Shown here in pieces: positions 1-6,591 of a stretch of 8,954 nucleotides of DNA. The first letter of the stretch is position 1, and the number at the start of each line of letters is the position of its first letter. Both the position numbers and the translations under genes were made by a program. Under the pieces are notes generated by a model. It ran no database searches. It was given only the letters and a program-made list of their open reading frames with translations, and was not told the DNA's origin. This DNA is from CAZIKB01 sp964539665 (GTDB taxonomy: Bacteria; Zhuqueibacterota; Zhuqueibacteria; Oceanimicrobiales; Oceanimicrobiaceae): positions 1 through 8,954 of the forward strand of contig CAZIKB010000190.1 in NCBI GenBank assembly GCA_964539665.1, in the 5' to 3' direction.

Positions 1-290
1 GGCCAGGAAGTCTCTGCCGAGTGACTAACACAGAAGACCGCAGAGAAGACTCTTCGCTTCTTGACTGCCGAAGGCTGGCCGATCACCGACGAGATGATCG
101 GAAACGTTCACTTCCCCGATGGATGGGTCCCATTGGTTACGGTGGCGCGATCGAACCGCGCGATCAGATGCTTGAATTCCAGAAGGAGCGAACGGAGAAG
201 GTCGGAATCAAGCTGGATCTGTGAGCGCGAATTCGGGCCGATGACGGTCGACCTGGGTTCAGAACGACGTTCGGAAAACATGGCAGGCAC
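1..290. other. GC-rich left end with broken reading frames
   Basis: This segment is about 55% GC, against roughly 40% or less in what follows. Plus-strand frames read protein-like only in pieces: one frame (from about 61) gives WPITDEMIGNVHFPDGW, and another (ending at the TGA at 222-224) gives GYGGAIEPRDQMLEFQKER followed by a lysine/leucine-rich end, as if one coding sequence had been split by a frameshift near 118-125. I recognise no family. A short imperfect palindrome (TTCaGAACGaCGTTCgGAA) lies at 258-276. The segment could be decayed mobile or transferred DNA, or a chimeric assembly end. None of the overlapping short frames is called as a gene. Confidence 0.4.
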
Positions 291-467
291 AGTGCCAAGT
301 ATCTGAAATTGCTGGAAAATGCGGCATTGAATAGTCATCAACGTGAGTTAGTGATCAATAAAATAACAGAGAAATGTCAAATTGTGGAGCAGGGATTTCG
401 AAAACGAGGGAAGGAAAAGGAAGCGGAGTTTTACATGGAAATTGCTGTAAGCGTATCACATAGGTAA
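225..467 (+). CDS. C-terminal tail of an unrecognised protein (partial or chimeric)
   Basis: An open frame runs from just after the TGA at 222-224 to the TAA at 465-467. Its first ~20 codons lie in the GC-rich end segment. From about 297 the translation becomes convincingly protein-like and probably helical: KYLKLLENAALNSHQRELV, then a Lys/Glu-rich stretch ending FYMEIAVSVSHR. No credible start codon lies upstream of this good stretch, so it is best read as the last ~55 residues of a native gene whose 5' part has been replaced, or lost at a join near 280-297. The family is not recognised. It is convergent with the TPR-parvulin gene that ends at 630. Confidence is modest because there is no homology anchor. 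Confidence 0.35.
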   Translation, partial: ARIRADDGRPGFRTTFGKHGRHSAKYLKLLENAALNSHQRELVINKITEKCQIVEQGFRKRGKEKEAEFYMEIAVSVSHR

Positions 468-548
468 TTGTAGACATCGGATCGATTGAATATTAATCGA
501 CAAGATTGGAGCATAGAAGTGTTTGGTTTAAATGATTAAGTGAAATAG

Positions 549-616
549 GGGTACAAGGTAAATGGAAACAAGGATTATTCATTTTTAAACTATTAATTAT
601 CGATTCCCTTGTACCC
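549..616. repeat. 10-bp perfect inverted repeat between convergent genes
   Basis: GGGTACAAGG at 549-558 is exactly complementary to CCTTGTACCC at 607-616, with 48 AT-rich bases between. It lies between two convergent reading frames (stops at 467 plus and 630 minus). A long-loop terminator, a structured RNA or the ends of a tiny mobile element are all possible. There is no U-tract directly after either arm and no convincing flanking target duplication. A smaller stem, TCGATT/AATCGA, sits upstream at 482-500. Confidence 0.45.
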
Positions 617-629
617 TAATCGGCATCAC

Positions 630-1835
630 TTATTTTAACCTTTTAAAAAGATGATAACCACTGTTGGTTTTTAAAATTTTACTAACTTCGCCAATTTTCA
701 AAATTTGAATGGCGTTTTCAATTTCTGCTTGTAAATCGCCTTTTTGGAAGTAACCCAAATCTCCTCCTTTGTTGGCTGATTTGATATCAAGCGATTTCTT
801 GTAGGCAAGTTCTGCGAAGCGTTTGCCTTGTCCCAATTCAAGCAATATTTCTTCTGCATCGGATTCCTTGTCTACAAGTATGTGTCTTACTCTCATATAG
901 TCAGGATCTAAAGCTTTTGTGATATCTTCAAGAAATGTAGGATTTATTTTTACTCCAAATCTCTCTGCTGCTTTTGCATGCTGCATGGCCAGACCATAAT
1001 TCATAATTTCATAATATGCAAACGACAGATTGTTGTGCGCGATGGGATCTTGCGGCTTGATTTGCAACACTTTGTTAAACGAATCTATTGCTTGCTGTAG
1101 TTCACCTTTGCGCAAATAAGCAAGTCCTATGCCATTAAGAGCTTTTGTATTCACTGAATCCATCGTTATTACTCGTGAGTGTAATCCGATACTTTCGTCT
1201 ATCATGCCGTTGATTCTGTATGCTGTTCCAAGATTGTTGATTGCAACCAATAATTCAGGATTTATATCTATTGCTTTTGTAAAATTGGTTACGGCTTCGT
1301 TATACATACCTTTTGCGTAATAGGATAAGCCTAAATAATTATGAGCCAGGGCATATTCTGGTTTTATTTCTATTGCTTTTTGAGCCTGGGCAATAGCAGT
1401 ATCAAATTTCCCCAGAGAGTAATAAACATAGGCTAAATTGTTGTGTGCCCCCGCGTAGTTTGAATCAAGCTTAACTGCGATCAAATATTCAATAATAGCC
1501 TGATTGTGCTTCCCCTGGGCCAGAAATGCCACGCCTAAGCTATTGTGTGCCAGTGCATTATCAGGATCGAATTCCAGCGCTTTAAAATAAAATGAAATTG
1601 CATTGTCAAATTGGCCACCTGTAAAATATAAATATCCCAGGTTAATGTAAGCGTTTACATAGGTTGAGTCTGTATCGATTGCTTTTGTTAACTCTTCAAC
1701 GCCTTCATTAATTTTTCCCTCCTTTAATAATTTTAGCCCATTATTATTTAATTCCTCTGCAGTCTGGGCATGACCATTATTAATTACATTTAAATAAATT
1801 ATCAGTGTCAAAAAAAATAACCATTGATTCTTCAT
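630..1835 (-). CDS. Exported TPR protein with C-terminal parvulin (PpiC-type) domain
   Basis: The 401-residue protein begins with a cleavable-looking signal peptide (hydrophobic 5-20, likely cleavage after GHAQ at 21-24), so it should act outside the cytoplasm. About eight 34-residue TPR units follow (about 27-295), with the repeating AHNNLAYVYYSLGKFDTAI type of pattern. Residues 314-401 form a parvulin-type peptidyl-prolyl isomerase domain: VRHILV at 316-321, KGGDLGYFQKG at 356-366, and the terminal KTNSGYHLFK at 389-398, so the domain is complete and ends the protein. The usual parvulin segment PEFExAxF reads AEIENAIQI (370-378), with the aromatic residue replaced by Ile, so isomerase activity is uncertain. 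Start choice: ATG with GAGGAG six bases upstream. It is apparently a single-gene unit, and a role in folding or assembly of envelope proteins is an inference. TPR repeats commonly bind protein partners. Confidence 0.9.
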   Translation of the reverse strand: MKNQWLFFLTLIIYLNVINNGHAQTAEELNNNGLKLLKEGKINEGVEELTKAIDTDSTYVNAYINLGYLYFTGGQFDNAISFYFKALEFDPDNALAHNSLGVAFLAQGKHNQAIIEYLIAVKLDSNYAGAHNNLAYVYYSLGKFDTAIAQAQKAIEIKPEYALAHNYLGLSYYAKGMYNEAVTNFTKAIDINPELLVAINNLGTAYRINGMIDESIGLHSRVITMDSVNTKALNGIGLAYLRKGELQQAIDSFNKVLQIKPQDPIAHNNLSFAYYEIMNYGLAMQHAKAAERFGVKINPTFLEDITKALDPDYMRVRHILVDKESDAEEILLELGQGKRFAELAYKKSLDIKSANKGGDLGYFQKGDLQAEIENAIQILKIGEVSKILKTNSGYHLFKRLK

Positions 1836-1841
1836 GTAAAA

Positions 1842-1847
1842 CTCCTC
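1842..1847 (-). promoter_or_regulatory. Ribosome binding site of the TPR-parvulin gene
   Basis: On the minus strand GAGGAG lies six bases before the ATG at 1835, fixing that start and giving a complete signal peptide. I found no convincing -35/-10 pair upstream of it. Confidence 0.75.
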
Positions 1848-2337
1848 ATTTATAATTGCACCTCAATATGCTTTTTGTTCCATTCTGAATTCGGATTAGA
1901 TATTCCGTTTTGAAGGGAAATTTAATAGTCAGGTTATTCCACTTTTTTGACGTAAAATCGTTCCCCGATTCAGATAAATTGCACAGAACATGACTGAATT
2001 ATTATCCTTTTTATCTCCTCTAATAAACTTCTATATTGGTTTGCTATATTTACTTTCACTCTCATAATAACAAATAAATATTAAATTAACAAAAACAAAT
2101 TTCTTGTATTTATTAAAATTAGCGAATGCCTGGGAAATAGCCTTGGCAGAGTATTGCTGATTTAGAAATATGTCAGATATGGTGGAGAGTTTTATCTCAA
2201 TCAAGGTTTTCCAAAATTTCTTCGGCAATCATCATGAAGCTAACTCATGAAAATAATTACACTTCATACTTGGCGAAATCGAAGCATGATCCTCACCTCA
2301 CCACAACTGACAGATTACCTGATTTAGGACATTTCAC

Positions 2338-2366
2338 TTGACTTTTAACGATAATGCAATTACATT
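2338..2366 (+). promoter_or_regulatory. Sigma-70-type promoter of the lipid operon
   Basis: TTGACT (2338-2343), a 17-base spacer, then TACATT (2361-2366) predicts transcription from about 2373, 30 bases before the first operon gene. A short inverted repeat TAATG-N6-CATTA (2352-2367) overlaps the -10 box and could be an operator, although five-base arms are weak evidence. It does not match the FapR-type operator that I know. Confidence 0.55.
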
Positions 2367-2402
2367 AATACATCAAAAAACAACTTTGGGCAGCACAGAG
2401 AT

Positions 2403-4196
2403 ATGATAAAAATTGACCATATTGATGCCAGAAGGTTAAGGCAGGCGGTGATTGCGGGAGCCCGGCGAGTGATAAAGATGCAGGACCATTTGAATCAAAT
2501 TAATGTCTTCCCGGTAGCGGATAATGATACGGGAACGAATATGGCCTTGACAATGCAAAGCGTGGCTGAAGGAGCAATCAGTTGTCGCGAAATGAGCGTT
2601 TCAGGCATGAGTAAGTGTTTGGCAGAATCAGCACTTATGGGTGCACGCGGAAATTCAGGGGCAATTTTAGCCCAGTTTTTTCAGGGATTGGCTGACAGTT
2701 TCAAGGGTAAACTGACCGTGTCTTTGAACCATTTTGGCGATGCTGTAGAACTGGCAAGAATTGGGGCCTACGAAGCTATCACAGAACCGAAGGAAGGCAC
2801 CATTCTAACGGTTATTCATGATTGGGCTAACCAGATCAAAATACATTGCAGCAAATCGCATGATTTTTTGGATTTGCTTCGCAAAGGTCTTCATGAAGCG
2901 GAGCGTTCTTTAAAGGATACTCCTAAAAAGCTTAAATTGCTTGCAAGGGCTGGAGTTGTTGATGCTGGTGCACAAGGTTTTGTCCACATGCTGGATGGAA
3001 TTCTTCACTTTATGGAATCAGGAAAAATAGACAAATCAGTTGGAATTGGAGGAACAAATTTAATACAACGGGCAAAAGTTGAAAATGCACCGCAAGATAT
3101 TACTTTTCAGTATTGTACTGAATGTTTGATAGAAGGTGTTTCAATTGATAGAACAAGGTTAAAAAGAGAATTAAATTCGTTTGGCAATTCGATAATTGTT
3201 GCGGGATCCACAAAAAAAGTACGCGTACATATTCACACCGATGAACCGGAGTCCATCTTTGCAACTGTGGAAGATTTTGGTAAAGTCAGTAAAAAGAAAT
3301 TTGACGACATGCGTAAGCAGCATTCGGATGCATACGGTGAAACCATCACTCCTAAAATAGCCATAGTTACAGATTCCTCCTGTGATTTAAATCCAGAGTT
3401 TATGATTCGACATAATATCCAAATGGTACCGGTTCAAATTGCATTTGGTAAAGATAATTACATAGATAAAATCACTATAACACCTGAGGAATTTTATCGG
3501 GTGTTACTGGAATCCAAATATTATCCTAAAACTTCCCAGCCAACGCCTGGTGAATTTATCAATACATATCATGAATTGTGGAGTCATTTTGATGAGGTCA
3601 TTTCAATACATTTATCGGGTGCGTTAAGCGGTACATTACAAGCTGCAAAAACAGCAGCAAAATCAACAACAAATAAAAATATTCAGGTAATTGATAGCTG
3701 TAATACCTGCATAGGATTGGGATTGATAGTTGCTCATGTCGCGAAAGCCATTGAAGAAGGCTGCAGTATAACTGAAGTGGTAGAACGCGCTAAATGGGCT
3801 GTTGAAAATGTCCGTTTTTATGTCAGTTTTGAAACCGTGGAATATCTGATTCGAGGCGGTCGGCTCAGTAAATCCCGAGGACTTCTGGCAAAAGCACTAA
3901 ATTTAAAACCAATCATAACGTTAGATGCTAATGGCAAAGTACAGACATTGGCTAAAACCTTTGGAGGAAAGGCTGCCCAAACAAGGATTATGCAAATGGT
4001 TTGTAAAGAAGCCACGGGTAAAAAAAACCTGCAGCTTGCAGTAGCTCATGCAAATGCATTAGAAACCGCAAACTGGTACGTTGAGCAAATTAAAAAACAA
4101 TTTGAAATTAGGGATGTCATGGTAGTCAACGTTTCTCCTGCTTTGGGCGCTCATGCAGGGCCTGGAGCGGCCGGAGTTGCATTTTTAGGAGAGTAA
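2403..4196 (+). CDS. Fused fatty-acid (acyl) kinase: DAK2/FakA N-M domains plus DegV/FakB domain
   Basis: This 597-residue cytoplasmic protein joins the two halves of the FakA/FakB acyl kinase. Residues 1-~205 are a DhaL/DAK2 ATP-binding domain, with NVFPVADNDTGTNM (34-47; metal-binding Asp40 and Asp42), GARGNSGAILAQFF (80-93) and DAGAQGF (187-193). Residues ~234-306 match the FakA middle domain: Cys239 in YCTECL, His277/His279 in VHIHTDEP (the Cys/His/His zinc-type set) and DDMRKQ. From ~318 a complete DegV domain follows: VTDSSCDL (322-329), KTSQPTPGEF (376-385), LSGALSGT (404-411), GGRLSKSRG (485-493) and the terminal HAGPGAAGVAF (584-594). These are the Thr, Ser and His positions that contact the fatty acid carboxylate in FakB proteins. 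The expected product is acyl-phosphate from a free fatty acid and ATP. Known FakA proteins carry their own C-terminal domain where this one has DegV. The SD before ATG 2403 is weak. It is the first gene of the operon, with plsY immediately downstream. Confidence 0.9.
   Translation: MIKIDHIDARRLRQAVIAGARRVIKMQDHLNQINVFPVADNDTGTNMALTMQSVAEGAISCREMSVSGMSKCLAESALMGARGNSGAILAQFFQGLADSFKGKLTVSLNHFGDAVELARIGAYEAITEPKEGTILTVIHDWANQIKIHCSKSHDFLDLLRKGLHEAERSLKDTPKKLKLLARAGVVDAGAQGFVHMLDGILHFMESGKIDKSVGIGGTNLIQRAKVENAPQDITFQYCTECLIEGVSIDRTRLKRELNSFGNSIIVAGSTKKVRVHIHTDEPESIFATVEDFGKVSKKKFDDMRKQHSDAYGETITPKIAIVTDSSCDLNPEFMIRHNIQMVPVQIAFGKDNYIDKITITPEEFYRVLLESKYYPKTSQPTPGEFINTYHELWSHFDEVISIHLSGALSGTLQAAKTAAKSTTNKNIQVIDSCNTCIGLGLIVAHVAKAIEEGCSITEVVERAKWAVENVRFYVSFETVEYLIRGGRLSKSRGLLAKALNLKPIITLDANGKVQTLAKTFGGKAAQTRIMQMVCKEATGKKNLQLAVAHANALETANWYVEQIKKQFEIRDVMVVNVSPALGAHAGPGAAGVAFLGE
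4187..4191 (+). promoter_or_regulatory. Ribosome binding site of plsY inside the upstream coding end
   Basis: AGGAG lies within the last codons of the kinase gene, eight bases before the plsY ATG. The upstream gene ends in two adjacent TAA codons (4194-4199) directly before that ATG. This arrangement favours translational coupling of kinase and acyltransferase. Confidence 0.7.
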
Positions 4197-4199
4197 TAA

Positions 4200-4844
4200 A
4201 TGGTGTCATTGTTATTAATTATTCTATTGTCTTATCTTGTCGGTTCGTTCCCAACAAGTATTGTTGTTGGAAGAATGGTCAGGAAAATTGACATTAGGGA
4301 TTATGGTAGTAAAAATGCCGGAGGTACTAATGTCTTTCGGGTTCTGGGGTGGAAAGCAGGTTTATTTGTCGCGGTAGTAGATGTAGGAAAGGGTATTTTG
4401 GCGACATTATTAATTTCTAAAATCCGAGTTGATCCTTTAAGCCTTGATTATGAATTAGTTCAACTAATAGCCGGGCTTGCGGCGGTCTTTGGGCATATTT
4501 GGACGGTTTTGGCGAAATTCAAGGGGGGAAAAGGCGTGGCAACAGCGGCGGGATTGCTTATTGCGTTGTTTCCGTGGGCAGCTTTAATTTGCTTTTTTAT
4601 TTTTGTTACTTTAGTATTAATCACGCGTTATGTGTCAGTTGGTTCAATAACAGCAGTTTCCTCTTTGCCGTTTGTTTTGATGATTTTGGATAGAATGTTT
4701 GGGCAAACTGTCCCGAATTTTCTATACATATTCAGTTTCTTTGTTAGCGGTCTTATTGTCTATACTCATAGATCAAACATCAGAAGATTGCTCAACGGCA
4801 CTGAGAATAGGTTTGAAAAATTTCAATTTAAGCGTAAATATTGA
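4200..4844 (+). CDS. plsY: Acyl-phosphate:glycerol-3-phosphate acyltransferase PlsY
   Basis: This 214-residue polytopic inner-membrane enzyme transfers an acyl group from acyl-phosphate to the sn-1 position of glycerol-3-phosphate, the first step of phospholipid synthesis. All three PlsY signature regions are visible: motif 1, GSFPTS (15-20) through GSKNAGGTNVFRVLG (36-50); motif 2, the glycine-rich KFKGGKGVATAAG (106-118); and motif 3, HRSNIRRLLNGTENRF (190-205). Hydrophobic segments near 3-24, 53-73, 86-104, 117-142, 146-163 and 171-189 fit the expected multi-pass topology, and the length is typical. Motif 1 has Ala-Gly-Gly where many PlsY proteins read Pro/Ile-Gly-Ala, a mild variation. 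It lies 3 bases after the fused acyl kinase, which should make its substrate. Confidence 0.95.
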   Translation: MVSLLLIILLSYLVGSFPTSIVVGRMVRKIDIRDYGSKNAGGTNVFRVLGWKAGLFVAVVDVGKGILATLLISKIRVDPLSLDYELVQLIAGLAAVFGHIWTVLAKFKGGKGVATAAGLLIALFPWAALICFFIFVTLVLITRYVSVGSITAVSSLPFVLMILDRMFGQTVPNFLYIFSFFVSGLIVYTHRSNIRRLLNGTENRFEKFQFKRKY

Positions 4845-4876
4845 TTTTTTGCACTTCACAAACTACATGCCTTGGG

Positions 4877-5722
4877 ATGAATCAAAGTAGTAAAAGAGAA
4901 ATAAAAGCGTTAATTACACTGTTGGGGGATGATGATTTTAAAATCAAGAATCTGGCCTGGAGAAAATTGTTAGAGTGGGGGGAATCAGCCAACCAATTGT
5001 TACGAGACGTAGCTTTTAGTGACTCAGAAGGTAGAATTCGAATCGAAGCTCAGGTGCTTCTTGAAGAGATAAGGTTAGATAATTTAACCAGCAATTTTAA
5101 TAAAATAATTCAACCTTCGGAATTTGATTTAGAACAAGCATGTTTTATTTTAGCTCAAATTGAATACCCCAATCTGGATATCTCCCGTTATATTGAAAAA
5201 ATAGAGTATTTAGCCGATGAGGCCCAGAAACGAATTTGGGGTATCCATGAAGAAACGCAGCAGGTCGAAAATATTAATCATTTTCTTTTTTATGAACAAG
5301 GATTTCGTGGTAATGTAGATTCTTATTTTGATCCAGAAAACAGCTACATTAATAAAGTTCTGGACCGCTGCCTGGGAATTCCGATTAGTTTGTCTGCTCT
5401 GTACCTCTTCATAACCAAAAGGCTAAATCTGCCCATTTATGGTGTGGGCTTGCCTGGCCATTTCTTGCTGAAATTTAAACGCGATTCGAAATTATTTTTT
5501 ATTGACGCTTTCAATAGCGGAAAAATACTCTCACGCGATGATTGTGAACGTTTTATAAATAAAATGGGTTATGAAATGTTTGATTCCCATTTAGCCATTT
5601 CAACCTCTAAAGATATACTGGCACGCATGATCAGAAATTTAATTCTGATCTACCATCAAAGCAACCAACGAAAAAAAATTGATACGCTTGAAAAAATATT
5701 CAGCAATTTTTTCATGCATTAA
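4877..5722 (+). CDS. SirB1-like protein (transglutaminase-fold, catalytic Cys absent)
   Basis: From ATG 4877 the protein has 281 residues. An alternative TTG at 4841 overlaps the plsY stop and would add 12 residues (MIFCTSQTTCLG) that do not look family-like; neither start has a clear SD, so translation may depend on coupling. Residues 7-66 form a helical, HEAT-like stretch (ITLLGDDDFKIKNLAWRKLL). Residues ~85-240 match the SirB1/Transglut_core2 family: DPENSYINKVL (152-162), GIPISLSALYL (167-177), YGVGLPGHFLLKF (188-200) and FFIDAFNSGKILS (207-219). His195 and Asp210 match the usual transglutaminase-fold His and Asp, but the position where a catalytic Cys would lie is in PISLS, as in other SirB1 proteins, so a thiol-type reaction is unlikely. 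The biochemical role of this family is not established. The operon position suggests co-expression with lipid synthesis and nothing more precise. Confidence 0.8.
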   Translation: MNQSSKREIKALITLLGDDDFKIKNLAWRKLLEWGESANQLLRDVAFSDSEGRIRIEAQVLLEEIRLDNLTSNFNKIIQPSEFDLEQACFILAQIEYPNLDISRYIEKIEYLADEAQKRIWGIHEETQQVENINHFLFYEQGFRGNVDSYFDPENSYINKVLDRCLGIPISLSALYLFITKRLNLPIYGVGLPGHFLLKFKRDSKLFFIDAFNSGKILSRDDCERFINKMGYEMFDSHLAISTSKDILARMIRNLILIYHQSNQRKKIDTLEKIFSNFFMH

Positions 5723-5723
5723 C

Positions 5724-5731
5724 AGGAGGAG
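5724..5731 (+). promoter_or_regulatory. Strong ribosome binding site deciding a TTG start
   Basis: AGGAGGAG begins one base after the preceding stop codon and lies six bases before TTG 5738. It is the strongest Shine-Dalgarno sequence in the window and supports TTG as the start, because the zinc ribbon begins at the second residue after it. Confidence 0.8.
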
Positions 5732-5737
5732 ATCGAG

Positions 5738-6529
5738 TTGAACTGTAAAAAATGTGATTCAGAACTGCCAGCGAATGCGAAATTTTGTGCCGGGTGCGGT
5801 GAAAATGTCGGAGATGTCGATTCGGGTAATTGCCCTCATTGTGGAGAGTCATTAAAATCCGATGCGATGTTTTGCCAAAATTGTGGAAAGGACGTTTCAA
5901 CTAATGTTGTTGAAAAACCAATTCGAGCAACAACAGCTACCACAATGCCGGACACAAAAAGACATTGGTTGACGAACACCGGCATTTATTTATTTATCCC
6001 GGTTTTTATTATTATCATTGTTTTACTTTTTTGGAAAAATGAAAATCCTGTTCCCACGAATGCATCCAATGTCGCAACTAACGCTGACATGCAGATGGCA
6101 CATGTGACATTAGAACGCTTGAAGCAAAAATATGAAGCCAATCCAAAAAATCTGGTAGCTATTGATAGCCTTGCTCTAATGTATTATATCGCAGGCAGTT
6201 ACGAAATAGCCAGTAAATATTATGCGGAACATCTTGCGATTGAGCCGGATAACAAAAGTTTAAAAATTTATCTTGGAGTGACCTATCATAACTTAAAAAG
6301 AACTGATGAAGCCATCGCCTTATTAAATGAAGTATTGGATAAAGAATCGACTAATGCTGATGCACTTTATTGGCTTGGTGTAATTTACGCATCTTCAGGA
6401 AATAAAGAAGAAGCTTCTAAAAATTGGCAAGCAGTCGTGGAAAAACATCCAAATACAAAAATTGCACAAGCGGCCGAACAAGGATTACATGAATTAACCC
6501 ACGTGGAGGATAATGCGCCAGCTAAATAG
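5738..6529 (+). CDS. Double zinc-ribbon, single-TM, TPR protein
   Basis: The 263-residue protein has three parts. Residues 1-50 hold two zinc ribbons with a regular CxxC-x10-CxxC layout (Cys3/6/17/20 and Cys32/35/46/49). A Thr-rich linker with KRHW (74-77) leads to one membrane helix (about 82-99, IYLFIPVFIIIIVLLFW). Residues ~120-250 form three or more TPRs (MYYIAGSYEIASKYYAEHL; YLGVTYHNLKRTDEAIALL; YWLGVIYASSGNKEEASKNW). The positive charge before the helix predicts zinc ribbons inside and TPRs outside the cytoplasmic membrane. It starts at TTG behind a very strong ribosome binding site, 15 bases after the SirB1-like gene. Zinc-ribbon/TM/periplasmic proteins are widespread, but I know no defined function for this arrangement; bridging cytoplasmic and envelope partners is a guess. 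Confidence 0.85.
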   Translation: MNCKKCDSELPANAKFCAGCGENVGDVDSGNCPHCGESLKSDAMFCQNCGKDVSTNVVEKPIRATTATTMPDTKRHWLTNTGIYLFIPVFIIIIVLLFWKNENPVPTNASNVATNADMQMAHVTLERLKQKYEANPKNLVAIDSLALMYYIAGSYEIASKYYAEHLAIEPDNKSLKIYLGVTYHNLKRTDEAIALLNEVLDKESTNADALYWLGVIYASSGNKEEASKNWQAVVEKHPNTKIAQAAEQGLHELTHVEDNAPAK

Positions 6530-6591
6530 CAATATCTATCAGCAGATAAAACTTTTCAGTTACTATGTAAGGTGAAATTCGAGGGTGATAA

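Larger units (their letters stand above)
1836..2402. other. 567-base intergenic region, divergent between two genes
   Basis: Apart from the minus-strand ribosome binding site at the left end and the plus-strand promoter at 2338-2366, I see no supported gene here. A 65-codon minus-strand frame (2031-2228, TTG start) has no ribosome binding site and is not called. Two copies of the palindrome TCATGA occur at 2232-2237 and 2245-2250. The region is AT-rich and looks like decayed or regulatory sequence, and its length is unusual in an otherwise compact window. Confidence 0.5.

Noticed and set aside
61..306. 81-codon plus-strand frame in the GC-rich left end
   Set aside because: Only its first part reads like protein; the Arg/Ser-rich remainder looks like a wrong-frame translation, consistent with a frameshift near 118-125 rather than an intact gene.
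108..341. 77-codon minus-strand frame opposite the left end
   Set aside because: It crosses the composition change and mirrors the plus-strand frames; no SD or family signature.
2031..2228. 65-codon minus-strand frame in the long intergenic gap
   Set aside because: It has a TTG start with no ribosome binding site, stop codons just upstream, an AT-driven composition (many Lys, Phe, Ile, Tyr) and no recognisable motif. A faint resemblance to a sigma-factor segment was too weak to use.
2232..2250. Two TCATGA palindromes 13 bases apart
   Set aside because: Six-base repeats in AT-rich intergenic DNA without a nearby matching promoter are not enough to call a binding site.
6533..6547. TATCT/AGATA hairpin between the zinc-ribbon and ferredoxin-like genes
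   Set aside because: The stem is only five A/T-rich pairs and no U-tract follows, so it does not support a terminator; the two genes are treated as one operon.
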